Source: Variovorax sp. N23
Lineage (GTDB): Bacteria; Pseudomonadota; Gammaproteobacteria; Burkholderiales; Burkholderiaceae_C
Assembly: GCF_025486315.1 (NCBI RefSeq)
Contig: NZ_JAOOPY010000007.1
Location: 1-64,000, forward strand
DNA length: 64,000 nt
Reading direction: 5' to 3'
Shown here: positions 56,524 to 64,000 of the stretch, piece after piece
Position numbering within the stretch: the first letter of the stretch is position 1
Layout: every line of letters starts with the position of its first letter
Made by a program: the position numbers and the translations under genes
The notes under the pieces: model-generated
What the model saw: the letters and a program-made list of their open reading frames with translations, nothing else
Told to the model about the DNA's origin: nothing
The model's database searches: none

Positions 56524-58047
56524 CTATGGGAAGGCGCCGGGCTTCATGCAAGAGAGGTCTCTTTCAAGAAGCATATCTGCGCATCGTGAGTTAAACCTCA
56601 GCAAACGGCGTTGATGCAGCCGCGCAAACTTGTGCCCTGCGTCAAGGGAAAAGCCCACCGCCCGTGAAATATCAGTGTCTTCTTTGGCACCTCGAAGCCA
56701 ATACGTATTGAGAGCAACCACCTCGCGGTTGAATCTATGCTGAGCTTTTGCAAGGACCGCCGTGGGAGTGGTAGGAGCTACAACGGGGTGTTCGAGTTTC
56801 GCCTCGTCTTCGAAGAAGGCGCTAATCGCACTGCAGATCGCGTAGAAATGCGCTAGCACAAGTTGGGCAAGAGTAGATAATTCACTGTCGCCCCATCTTT
56901 TCAGTGATTCAATAAAATCTACTGAAAAATATGAAAACCTTTTCGTATTTCGAATCCTGTCGATTTCACTATATTTAAGTAAATCATTCCAACGCCCCAG
57001 CTCCAACAATCTTCGACGATACTGTGATTCATCGATCGAGTCCTCATAATACGCTCTCCATATCGCTAACGCCTGCGCGCTCCCGGGTTCTTCAACTTGA
57101 ACGGGTTTGCCCAAGGCATACAGGATTGGCCGAGAGGAAAGATCGCGAATCCAACCCCTTCTTTTTGAAAAGAATCTTTTTGTAATTTGCCTGCGAATAG
57201 ATTTATAAATCAGCGCGAATTCGTATTGAGTTTTCGGACTATCTACAGGAAAAGCTGATATAGGAGTAGGATTTCTGGGTGAGATGAATCTGACGCGAGG
57301 GTCCAGAGGAATGAAAAGATCGCGATCGACGTCTATTGACTCCACTTGGCTAAGAATCCAGAACTCAGCGACTTGTTGCTTGATGTCCAGCACCTTCAGG
57401 TGAATATTGTCCTCCGCCAAAGTTGGTGCGGCGTACCCAAGCGCGTCGGGAAAATTAATCTTCAAGACTTGAAGCCATTTCGCAATGGGTCGGAATGCAA
57501 CTTCGCAGGAGGCATGAAAATCTCTTGTTTCACTCCAAGCATTAATGCTCATGGTTTCGCTGAATGGAGTGCAACAAAAGCCACAGCAAAAAGGCGTTCG
57601 AAATGAGCCCCAGTCTAACGTGTAATTCGGGGTCGATGCACCACACGTCAAACATTTCGACAGAATAAAATCCCTATGAATAGGACATCGCGAAAGTGCG
57701 GTGATTTGAAAAAATGCCGATTGATACCCGTGCGTCAAGCATGCCCGGCAGTAACGAAAGGCCGTTGAGTCCGCGAGTAATTTTGCGATTTGTTCACCAG
57801 CGTATGCACTTAAGAAGTGTTCTGGCCACGCTACTTTTTGCCTTTCCAGCGATTTGCTTGGTTTCGGGGGCGCGAGCAGTGCAAGTGCCTCGGTGCCACA
57901 CCCGTACCTAGCAAGTGATCGCCGGCGGAAGAGACTTGCGATCTCGTTGCTGCTAGCCATGTTCGCCCACGCATATTTCCAAGCAAGCGTAAACGGCCCC
58001 TCGAAAGGACCGATCCAGCCTGCACCCCAAGTTCTCTCCACGCTCAT
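56524..58047 (-). CDS. tniQ: TniQ-family transposition/targeting protein
   Basis: A 507-residue TniQ/TnsD-type protein. A zinc-binding region is visible: C100-x2-C103, C121-x2-H124, C132-x2-C135 and a further CCGFCC cluster at 154-159. Such proteins recruit the transposition machinery to target DNA in Tn7-like and Tn5053-like elements. The start at 58045-58047 overlaps the stop of the TnsC-like gene (ATGA); longer versions from the same frame are possible but would overlap more. AT content is clearly higher than in the chromosome. Confidence 0.8.
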   Translation of the reverse strand: MSVERTWGAGWIGPFEGPFTLAWKYAWANMASSNEIASLFRRRSLARYGCGTEALALLAPPKPSKSLERQKVAWPEHFLSAYAGEQIAKLLADSTAFRYCRACLTHGYQSAFFQITALSRCPIHRDFILSKCLTCGASTPNYTLDWGSFRTPFCCGFCCTPFSETMSINAWSETRDFHASCEVAFRPIAKWLQVLKINFPDALGYAAPTLAEDNIHLKVLDIKQQVAEFWILSQVESIDVDRDLFIPLDPRVRFISPRNPTPISAFPVDSPKTQYEFALIYKSIRRQITKRFFSKRRGWIRDLSSRPILYALGKPVQVEEPGSAQALAIWRAYYEDSIDESQYRRRLLELGRWNDLLKYSEIDRIRNTKRFSYFSVDFIESLKRWGDSELSTLAQLVLAHFYAICSAISAFFEDEAKLEHPVVAPTTPTAVLAKAQHRFNREVVALNTYWLRGAKEDTDISRAVGFSLDAGHKFARLHQRRLLRFNSRCADMLLERDLSCMKPGAFP

Positions 58048-59141
58048 TGGGCTCTCGACGAGATAAGTTTGGGCTTCAGATAATCGTCGAGCGAAGCACC
58101 CGGGCTGAATGTCACTCCGACCGCTTCCCGGTACCCACAATCCTCGACAGCCTCCGACCACGCCTTTGGGTCAAATGGCTTGTGTGAGATCTGGAAGTTC
58201 ATTCCATCGACCAATGCGTTCTCGATGGCTGCGGAGAAATACTCCGCACCAAAATCCATCGAGGTTTTCTTGACTTTGACTGAAAGAGCAACTTTCTGAA
58301 ATGCCATCCAGAGCGAGGCTGCTTCAGATTCGAGCCTCCAACCGTGCTCGTAGGCGGTGGGGAAGAAGAATCGCGAAAAAGACCATCCGCTACCGGGAGG
58401 GAATTCTGCAACCTGCGGGTCGTCGTAGCCAGACATGAAGTTGCCTAAGTCTTCTTTTGACGTAAGGCCCGAAAAGAGAATAAGATGCGCAAAAAATTGG
58501 CCGATCAACTCGATCTGGCCCGAATTCGCTAACGCGCTGCGGAGGTGGACAATCTCCGGAGATCCAAAGCAGACTGGGGTAACGCGCAAGCCCTTTGCGA
58601 ACAAACGGTTGATCAGATCGGAGAGATAGACAAGTTCGTTCGCATTCAACCGGTGGACCGCATCAATGAACAAGGCAATATGAGTGGCCCCAACGGACGC
58701 GGCCTTGACCTGCCACTGGCGTGTGAGCGCCTCAAGCGAGGAGCCTGTGCGCAGTGGACCAAAGTTCGGTGAGCCCGTCGAGTACTCATTCATCCATCGA
58801 AAGAAAGTCTCAGACCGGGGCGCGCCGTCCGATCTCCGACTAACCAACCTGACAACCAAAAGGCCAGGAACCACATTGCCGGCCTCTGCGGCAATGTATT
58901 CGCAGGCATAGGTGACACCGAAACGTGAAGGCCCGATCACTGCACAACTAGGACGTCTCATCGCGAGACACCGCAAGACTTCATTGCAAGCTTGCAGAAT
59001 TGGCAAACTGGGTAAAAGATAGGCGCGCTGGCAAACCGGGTGAGATGAGCTCATGTCAGCTTGCTCCACTCCATCCGATGGCGGCGCCAAACCGCGAAGG
59101 GCTATTTGGTTTTGCCCTGAGTTCGAAGTCGTGTCCATCAC
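58044..59141 (-). CDS. TnsC/TniB-like AAA protein with degenerate ATPase motifs
   Basis: A 365-residue protein in the position of the AAA ATPase regulator of Tn7-like elements. The P-loop region reads G70-PSRF-G75-V76-T77, so the essential Lys is Val; the Walker B region is LFID160-A161-VHRL, so the catalytic Glu is Ala. The fold is otherwise recognisable (RMRRPSCAVIGPSRFGVTYACEYI; HIALFIDAVHRLNANELVYLSDLI; VCFGSPEIVHL). It lies between the TnsAB fusion (8 bp upstream) and tniQ (overlap), so it is a member of the operon. It may act as a scaffold rather than as an ATPase, or it is defective. Confidence 0.72.
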   Translation of the reverse strand: MMDTTSNSGQNQIALRGLAPPSDGVEQADMSSSHPVCQRAYLLPSLPILQACNEVLRCLAMRRPSCAVIGPSRFGVTYACEYIAAEAGNVVPGLLVVRLVSRRSDGAPRSETFFRWMNEYSTGSPNFGPLRTGSSLEALTRQWQVKAASVGATHIALFIDAVHRLNANELVYLSDLINRLFAKGLRVTPVCFGSPEIVHLRSALANSGQIELIGQFFAHLILFSGLTSKEDLGNFMSGYDDPQVAEFPPGSGWSFSRFFFPTAYEHGWRLESEAASLWMAFQKVALSVKVKKTSMDFGAEYFSAAIENALVDGMNFQISHKPFDPKAWSEAVEDCGYREAVGVTFSPGASLDDYLKPKLISSRAQ

Positions 59142-59149
59142 TCCTCCAG

Positions 59150-61981
59150 TCAGTAGAGGCCTCTCGGCGGTCTCGATCGCACAAATGCGGGTAGCCGCAC
59201 AGGCCTCGATGGTTGGTTCGGCGAAATTTCAACCTTGTGTAACTCAGCAGCTGACGGCACTTCCGGGATAGGCAATCCCGTCGAATGGGAAATTTTCGCC
59301 ACGCTGGTCGCCGCCCTTGAAATCTTGCACGTGTGCTCACTTTCAGAGACGGCTTTTCTTGCTTTCATGCTCAGGTAGGCTTGTACCCAGTCCTCGTCTG
59401 GGCCACGCTCCAATTGCCGAAGATCCATTAACTGATTGATTTGCTTTCGGGTGACTCGTTGGTGAGGAATCCGGTCCCAACCGCGTGCAGCGACCAGGGA
59501 ACCCAACTCGTTGCCGTCCGGTAGGAAGACAAGAACGGTGCGCATATCCCGCACGTTGATGTGAACCGTCAGCGTCTTGCCAATGAGCCAGGCTGCGTTT
59601 GCGAGGAGGTCACTGGTGTAGTGAACGCGATCGACTTCGATGTACGGTCGACGGCCTTGTTTGATGTTGCCTCGAACGGCTCGGAACTCCGTGACTACAT
59701 GAAGATCCCGTTGCCCCGGGAGCGGTGCCGGAAGCCGTCGCGGAACGAAGTCGCTGCGTGCCCCGTAGATGCAATCCTTAAGTCCTTGCAGTGGTGAACG
59801 CCAGCCGAGTGATTCAATATTCGTTGCGTTGTAGGTGGCCAAGCTTACATCGATCAAATACAGAATCTCCGCCCAATCGCACTCGATCAATTTGGCCTTT
59901 CCCATGGGATCCTTTCGGCGAGGATCCTTCGGATGGGAGCCTGTGGTGTTGGGCAGGCGTTGGAATCCTTTTTTTTCAAGGACGCTGAAAACGGCTTCGA
60001 TGAGTGCCCGGCGCGTCCAATCGCCCACCGGGCCCACGTTAACTGCGCAGCCCACACGGCTCCTCAATCGCTCGAGCATCGCGAAGGAAGTATTAATCGT
60101 GGCGCTATCGAGCATGTGTATCGACCAGCCCGCTCCTGCAAGTTCCGGAATCACCCCCGATGGCAGGCCCGCGCCCTCTGGGTAGTTGATCATCGGCTGC
60201 TCGCAGGTCGCCGGCTTCCAAACCGATAGCGCATGCTGATTGGCGGCAAGTGCATCGTCCGCCGTTCCATCGCTTCCGATGGACACTGAGTATCCCAAAC
60301 ACGCCCTGTAGGCAAACTCGACGATAACTTGAATTCGAATGCGGCTTATCGGAATAACCGTGAAGCCCGACGGATGCGGAACCCGCACACTGCCAATCAG
60401 ATCTAGGGTATGGCCGTCCTGAGCCACTGTTTGATAAGGCAATTGATCGAACTCGATGGACGGTCGAATCCCGTTGCCCAGCTTTGCTCGGTAGCCTGCT
60501 CCGCGTCCCCCTTGGATGTGGGCTGTTCTGGCGAAGTGCTTGCCCTTCATGGCGGCGACGTACTTCCGAATGGAATATCGAGCCTTGGTCTTCTGGTTGA
60601 ACGGCCACTCTGCAACAGTTATACCTTCGGCTGCGCAAAGCTTCAGGAACACCGTGTGAACGCTGTTTGCGGTGACCGAAGACTCATGAAGTTTACCTTC
60701 GCCGGACGTCTGCAAGATCTTTGCATCGACTGCATTCTTGATCTTGGGATGCATTCGAAAAAAGAGTGAGAGTGCGCCGGCATAGCCGGTAGCGAGTCCA
60801 TCGCCTCGCGGAGAAATCGACGCCCTGCGTTCGTATGGAACAGTTCGAAAATTCTGGTTCAGCGCGCGCCACCCCACCAACTGACCGTCATCGTGCATCG
60901 ACAATGCCCGATTTAGCTGACGGACGAGTTCCGCACGGCAAACGTTGTGCTCTTGTTCGACGGACAGCACCTTGGCGCCATCGATATAGGCCATCAGCGC
61001 AGCCCTCAGACGCCGGAAACGAGATCGGTCGCACTCATCCAGGGTTTCTTCTGCGACCGTGGGCCACTTGCGGTAGTCACGGACCTCTGCCGGTATGTTT
61101 TTTCTGGTAACCCAGAGGGGATTGGCGTCGCTCTCCGCCAGTGAAACCGCTTCACCGATATGGTCTTTCACAGACGCCGTGCGCACCGCGAGGGCGCGCC
61201 GCTGACGTTCTTCTAAAGTCTCTGCACGCGGAGAAACCGGCGCCAATTGCTCGAGATCTGGGAGATCCCCGACTCCTGGGTCCAGCTTCTGCGCATCGCT
61301 TCTCCAAAGAAAAGTGCGCTTACCGACGGGACGTCGGTTGATGTCGCTTCGTAGTCTTCCGCGCGAAACCTCTAGGAACAATGCCGCCAATAACTCAGGG
61401 TGTTGCTCGTGAGGCGTGACACACAGCAGTTGCTCAAGCGTCCAGACCCCATTGCGTTCGAACAGATCGTCCAGTGCCTGCTTCGATTGAGCCAGCGGGT
61501 GCAGTGCACATGCGTTTATGGCTGCATTCGCATACTGCCAGTTGACGATCTCGACGGCTCGCGCGTCGAGATCGCCGGAGCTAATGACCGCATGTGTACC
61601 GCCAAGCGCGGCAGCAAGTCTAGCCCGAGCTTCGAGTTGCAGTTCATCCTCTAGGTTGCTCGACGGGCCCGCATGGCGCACAACATCGTACAGTCGAAGG
61701 CCCCCATTAGTCAGTGTCGCGGCGACGTCGAAATCGCGGATGTCTGTGCCGTTCGTAGCAGACCGAAGGCGCTTAGTACTGTCACCAGTGCAGAACGATG
61801 TCACGTCAGGAGCAGCTTGTAGAAGGCATGCGTTGTAGAAGTGCATGTCGCTTCCCATTACAACGTCGCCAGCCTTTTCGATGCGGGTGTACCAAAAATT
61901 ATCCGGCACACCCGCAAGCTGGGTGGCGGAGCGCATCCTCGACTTGATGCCCTTTGTGCGTGATCTAGGGGACATATTCAA
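59150..61981 (-). CDS. TnsA-TnsB fused transposase (Mu/TnsB-type DDE core)
   Basis: A 943-residue protein. Residues about 40-190 look like a TnsA endonuclease domain (MHFYNACLLQAAPDV, IRDFDVAATLTNGGLRLYDV), followed by its C-terminal helical part (TLEQLLCVTPHEQHPELLAALFLEV). The TnsB/MuA-type core follows: DGHTLD with D522 and D527, then D625 (LDSATINTS) and E662 (ALIEAVFSVLEKKGF), i.e. a plausible DDE with a 36-residue D-E spacing. In the TnsA domain the usual catalytic Glu position is H47 and the E-V-K motif reads D-V-V (99-101), so its nuclease is predicted inactive. Start at 61981 is the first ATG; MGSDMHF at codon 42 is a possible later start. Confidence 0.78.
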   Translation of the reverse strand: MNMSPRSRTKGIKSRMRSATQLAGVPDNFWYTRIEKAGDVVMGSDMHFYNACLLQAAPDVTSFCTGDSTKRLRSATNGTDIRDFDVAATLTNGGLRLYDVVRHAGPSSNLEDELQLEARARLAAALGGTHAVISSGDLDARAVEIVNWQYANAAINACALHPLAQSKQALDDLFERNGVWTLEQLLCVTPHEQHPELLAALFLEVSRGRLRSDINRRPVGKRTFLWRSDAQKLDPGVGDLPDLEQLAPVSPRAETLEERQRRALAVRTASVKDHIGEAVSLAESDANPLWVTRKNIPAEVRDYRKWPTVAEETLDECDRSRFRRLRAALMAYIDGAKVLSVEQEHNVCRAELVRQLNRALSMHDDGQLVGWRALNQNFRTVPYERRASISPRGDGLATGYAGALSLFFRMHPKIKNAVDAKILQTSGEGKLHESSVTANSVHTVFLKLCAAEGITVAEWPFNQKTKARYSIRKYVAAMKGKHFARTAHIQGGRGAGYRAKLGNGIRPSIEFDQLPYQTVAQDGHTLDLIGSVRVPHPSGFTVIPISRIRIQVIVEFAYRACLGYSVSIGSDGTADDALAANQHALSVWKPATCEQPMINYPEGAGLPSGVIPELAGAGWSIHMLDSATINTSFAMLERLRSRVGCAVNVGPVGDWTRRALIEAVFSVLEKKGFQRLPNTTGSHPKDPRRKDPMGKAKLIECDWAEILYLIDVSLATYNATNIESLGWRSPLQGLKDCIYGARSDFVPRRLPAPLPGQRDLHVVTEFRAVRGNIKQGRRPYIEVDRVHYTSDLLANAAWLIGKTLTVHINVRDMRTVLVFLPDGNELGSLVAARGWDRIPHQRVTRKQINQLMDLRQLERGPDEDWVQAYLSMKARKAVSESEHTCKISRAATSVAKISHSTGLPIPEVPSAAELHKVEISPNQPSRPVRLPAFVRSRPPRGLY

Positions 61982-62690
61982 AACGTCTCACACCATTAGG
62001 ATGGGAACTCCATTTGGGCGCTCAGCTTGGATGCCGCTGCGCAGAGCAGGGCAAATCTCCTCAACTTTCACGCAAGCGCCGCCGCAATGCTGTACGGACA
62101 CCCAACGCGCTGTCAAATGTGTCGCGGCTTGTCACGGCCAAATAGCGGAGCAGCCGTAAATTGTTCGAAGTCGTTGCATCACATCTCCTCGTGTTTAAGG
62201 ATCAGCAGAAGCCAAGGTTGTTCGCGACATTCGAGCCGCTTTGCGGTCTGATCCTTGTTGGTCGGCAATGGCGGAGAGCTCGACAGGTATGTCAGTCGTC
62301 CTGATAGCACGTCTTTATAAGCCGCATTTTTTCTCGCGCTTCGATAGGCGACTCAAGACCCCGAGAGAGCGTACCAGCGAAATAGTCTGAAATCAACAGT
62401 CGCGCCGCTAGATAAAGCAGCAGCATCCAAAGACAGGACACAGGGTCAAGCAATCGTCGCCTGCCGAGAACTCTTCTAAATATTCCGAACCACGCTTCCA
62501 CGAGGAAGAAAAATTGATGTGAATTCAACTTTTTTCCCAATGACGTTTGCTATATCTTTTGCGCCATACTTACGGCGCAAATCATTAGGAAGTATTTTGG
62601 CGCGCAACCATCGCCTGCGCGAAGCCATCGCGTACATTTAACTTGCAAAGCCGAGGCGAACTACTACCGTCAACTCGCAGTCAAAACACC
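61982..62690. other. gene-poor region upstream of the TnsAB gene with inverted repeats
   Basis: No convincing gene in about 700 bp. Structures seen: a 9-bp inverted repeat AAGGATCAG (62197-62205) with CTGATCCTT (62248-62256); an 8-bp stem TTTGCGCC/GGCGCAAA (62558-62581); a nearby TGGCGCGCAACC (62598-62609) carrying the same GCGCAA core; and TTCAACTTTTTTC at 62524. These may be transposase-binding sites of the second transposon end and the transposase promoter. A low-confidence small ORF lies on the minus strand at 62292-62540. Confidence 0.4.
62292..62540 (-). CDS. possible small hydrophobic protein
   Basis: An 82-codon ORF from a TTG at 62538-62540, with a hydrophobic stretch SCLWMLLLYLAARLLISDY (about 34-53) that could be one membrane segment, and a charged C-terminus (EAREKMRLIKTCYQDD). 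I do not recognise it. There is no clear ribosome-binding site and the codon use is unlike nearby genes, so it may be spurious. Confidence 0.25.
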   Translation of the reverse strand: MGKKLNSHQFFFLVEAWFGIFRRVLGRRRLLDPVSCLWMLLLYLAARLLISDYFAGTLSRGLESPIEAREKMRLIKTCYQDD

Positions 62691-62739
62691 GAGGTGGCGG
62701 GCCTTACTTAAGCCGCCCGGCCTCCTGGAAACCGTGGCG

Positions 62740-63120
62740 GATTCGTGAGTCGATGCGCTCGGTGGCTGCTCCCAGTCGACCACCCGTCGCGTGATGGAGT
62801 GCAACCCAGGGAAAAACGGCCATCGGGCGAGCGTCTTGGCAGAGGTTGCCTGCAGCCGTGCGCTACGGCCTAAGCGTTACAAACTGGTCAAGATAAAAGT
62901 GCGGGGTTGGCCCTAGTGGCGAACCTGCTTCGATTGCTGTGTCACCAGAGCAGATCGCCGGCTGGTCCATACATACCTATCCAGACGGATTGAGCCCTCC
63001 ATGTGTCGCATGAGGCGATCTACCGCAGCCTGTCCGTTCAAGCTGGTGGCGCGTTAGAGCGTTGAAGAAGGAGTTCCTGGAGCACATCAGGCGCACTCAG
63101 GGCATGCGATGCTCTCGATG
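62740..63120 (+). pseudogene. decayed IS30-family transposase
   Basis: Fragments in several frames match IS30 transposases in order: LGGCSQSTTRRVMECNPGKN (from 62758; cf. LGRSPSTVSREVRRN), SRALRPKRYKLVK (near 62855), SPEQIAGW (62942-62965), HVSHEAIYRSLSVQAGGALE (63000-63059), and LKKEFLEHIRR (63062-63094). At least one stop (62914-62916) and two frame changes separate them, so the gene is dead. The DDE core downstream is absent. It lies to the right of the Tn7-like genes. Confidence 0.75.
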
Positions 63121-63408
63121 CTGCACCCAGAAGTCGGAGATATATCGACCCGAGTGACCTCGCGGCGCATCTGATGCGGGGAGTTGGGTTATCGAACGAA
63201 GAATGCGCACCAGGGCTAGCACGGGATCGCGAACAACGTCTCGGCATACCGGCGGATCATGCCGGCCAGGGGCGCAAGGTACTCTCAGGCACGCATGATG
63301 GCGGGTGCCTGCACGCAGCGGCTGCGCGATTTGCCAAAATGGGGGAGGCCACGTAACTCCAGCGACTGAAGCGCCGCGCAGTTCGGGATAAATGTTGTGC
63401 GCTGCACC
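63121..63408. other. region without recognisable gene
   Basis: Nothing convincing seen in 288 bp between the IS30 remnant and the metallophosphoesterase stop. Short open frames here (for example 63174-63356, 60 codons) do not resemble known proteins and lack ribosome-binding sites. Confidence 0.5.
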
Positions 63409-64000
63409 TCAGACTTTGATTACTAACCCAGGATCAAAGTCCTGATTCTCGATCCTACCGCTCCAGTTGACGTAGCCGCGCGGATTGCATGTGACTCGGC
63501 AGGTGCCGACCCGGTAGTCGAATTGCTGATGTGTGTGGCCATGTACCCAGAGCACGGGAATATCAAAGAACACATCGGGAAGCTCGGTGACAAAGGCGCC
63601 TGAGGCCCAGTCATCGGCGTAGAGCTGCGCCAGCGAACCGCGATGAGGTGCGTGGTGCGTGACGACCACTGTTGGGCCAGGGAACGGTTTCGCAAGGTTG
63701 TCAAGCAACCAAGTGCGCTGCGCTTGGTGGATCCGAAGCGTATCGGCCGCACGAAGCTTTCTTCCTCGGTTGTCGCGCCAGGTCCCGGGTTCTGCCGACT
63801 CGTCGACCGCGCGGATCAGTGCATAGTCGTTGAGCAGGTTGGTCGCCACCCTCATGGCCCGGTCGACATCACTGACCGGGCCTTCGCGCGTCTCGACAGC
63901 AAGCTCGAAATCAGTCCACAGCGTCGCGCCGAGGAATCTCACGCCATCCATAACCAGTTCATCGCCGTCGAGAAGATGGACATTGCTGTTCTCGGCTGCT
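63409..64000 (-). CDS. metallophosphoesterase, partial (runs off window)
   Basis: The C-terminal about 197 residues of a calcineurin-like phosphoesterase. The later metal-binding motifs are visible: THHAPHRGS and VHGHTHQQFDY, in the expected order. The N-terminal motifs (DxH, GNHD) lie beyond the window. The substrate cannot be told; such proteins may be phosphodiesterases or phosphatases. No transposon-like sequence was seen after it, so it may be back on ordinary or other acquired DNA. Confidence 0.8.
   Translation of the reverse strand, partial: AAENSNVHLLDGDELVMDGVRFLGATLWTDFELAVETREGPVSDVDRAMRVATNLLNDYALIRAVDESAEPGTWRDNRGRKLRAADTLRIHQAQRTWLLDNLAKPFPGPTVVVTHHAPHRGSLAQLYADDWASGAFVTELPDVFFDIPVLWVHGHTHQQFDYRVGTCRVTCNPRGYVNWSGRIENQDFDPGLVIKV

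Larger units (their letters stand above)
55503..62690 (-). mobile_element. Tn7-like (heteromeric transposase) element, incomplete definition of ends
   Basis: A three-gene minus-strand operon (TnsA-TnsB fusion, TnsC/TniB-like, TniQ) with overlapping or near-overlapping reading frames, flanked by repeat-rich DNA at 55503-55596 and gene-poor DNA at 61982-62690. Base composition is lower in GC than the surrounding chromosome, especially inside tniQ. No cargo is visible between the repeats and the genes apart from a later IS3 insertion at the TniQ side. The right boundary is not defined; an IS30 remnant lies beyond it. No CRISPR array, cas gene or tnsE was seen. Confidence 0.7.

Noticed and set aside
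58044..58161. Longer start for the TniQ protein (ATG at 58161)
   Set aside because: It would overlap the TnsC-like gene by 118 bp; the ATGA-overlap start at 58047 is the normal coupled arrangement.
62524..62690. Exact right-end terminus CAGTCA at about 62681, pairing with TGACCGCG at 55498
   Set aside because: The short match is imperfect and the five-base flanks (TCCAA on the left, AAAAC on the right) do not agree, so no target duplication supports it.
55339..63408. CRISPR-associated transposon
   Set aside because: TniQ, TnsC-like and TnsAB genes are present, but no cas gene and no regularly spaced repeat array is visible in the window. The repeats at 55503-55596 are irregular and lack unique spacers of constant length.

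Overview
The window reads as chromosome of a high-GC betaproteobacterium, most likely Burkholderiales and probably Comamonadaceae (Variovorax-like). This rests on gene order (rimP-nusA-infB-rbfA-truB-typA; smpB opposite ratA-rnfH), strong G/C third-position bias and the type of transport and phosphonate genes. It is an inference from content, not a database match. About 55 kb looks like ordinary chromosome. The last 8.5 kb, and two smaller spots at 1-830 and 42957-45041, look acquired or broken.

Layout. 1-830: end of an IS3-family element inserted into a coiled-coil gene, beside tRNA-Ser(GGA) with its terminator. 1056-2448: stomatin/SPFH plus NfeD membrane pair. 2581-8628: a PLP amino-acid decarboxylase, an AraC regulator, an AlaX-type editing protein, an EamA exporter and an ArgE-like deacetylase. 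8625-16808: a phosphonate island (EamA permease, PhnZ-like HD oxygenase and GntR regulator on one strand; an AEP ABC importer, a FAD amine oxidoreductase and phosphonoacetaldehyde hydrolase on the other) around a shared palindromic operator. 16815-18493: periplasmic LigE-type ligase and FabI. 18531-24021: complete Yej-type peptide importer. 24042-25244: YbfB-type MFS.

25270-33712: the translation/transcription operon rimP-nusA-infB-rbfA-truB-typA, preceded by a -10 box followed at once by an intrinsic terminator (possible attenuator). 33739-38918: EamA exporter, an ECF sigma/anti-sigma/lipoprotein set, a WcaF-like acetyltransferase, smpB, ratA, rnfH and a DUF4124 protein. 39099-42956: guaB and guaA separated by a Phd-VapC toxin-antitoxin pair with its own inverted repeats. 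42958-45041: 3-hydroxyacyl-CoA dehydrogenase remnant, oleate hydratase, and a cut-off small ORF. 44998-55338: epimerase/LysR pair, DUF72, PaiB, a TadA fused to a nucleophile-less dehalogenase-like domain, LD-carboxypeptidase, a cyclase-FHA protein, MFS, Hsp20 and UspA.

55500-63100: a Tn7-like (heteromeric transposase) module, entirely on the minus strand: a TnsA-TnsB fusion, a TnsC/TniB-like protein and a TniQ protein, with repeat-rich DNA at the TniQ side. The TnsB domain keeps D527, D625 and E662, but the TnsA-like domain has lost the expected Glu and Lys, and the TnsC-like protein lacks the Walker A Lys (V76) and the Walker B Glu (A161). No CRISPR array or cas gene is visible. A deletion-derivative IS3 element sits inside the repeat-rich end, and a decayed IS30 transposase lies on the other side. 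A metallophosphoesterase runs off the window end. This module is the best candidate for an undescribed system here.
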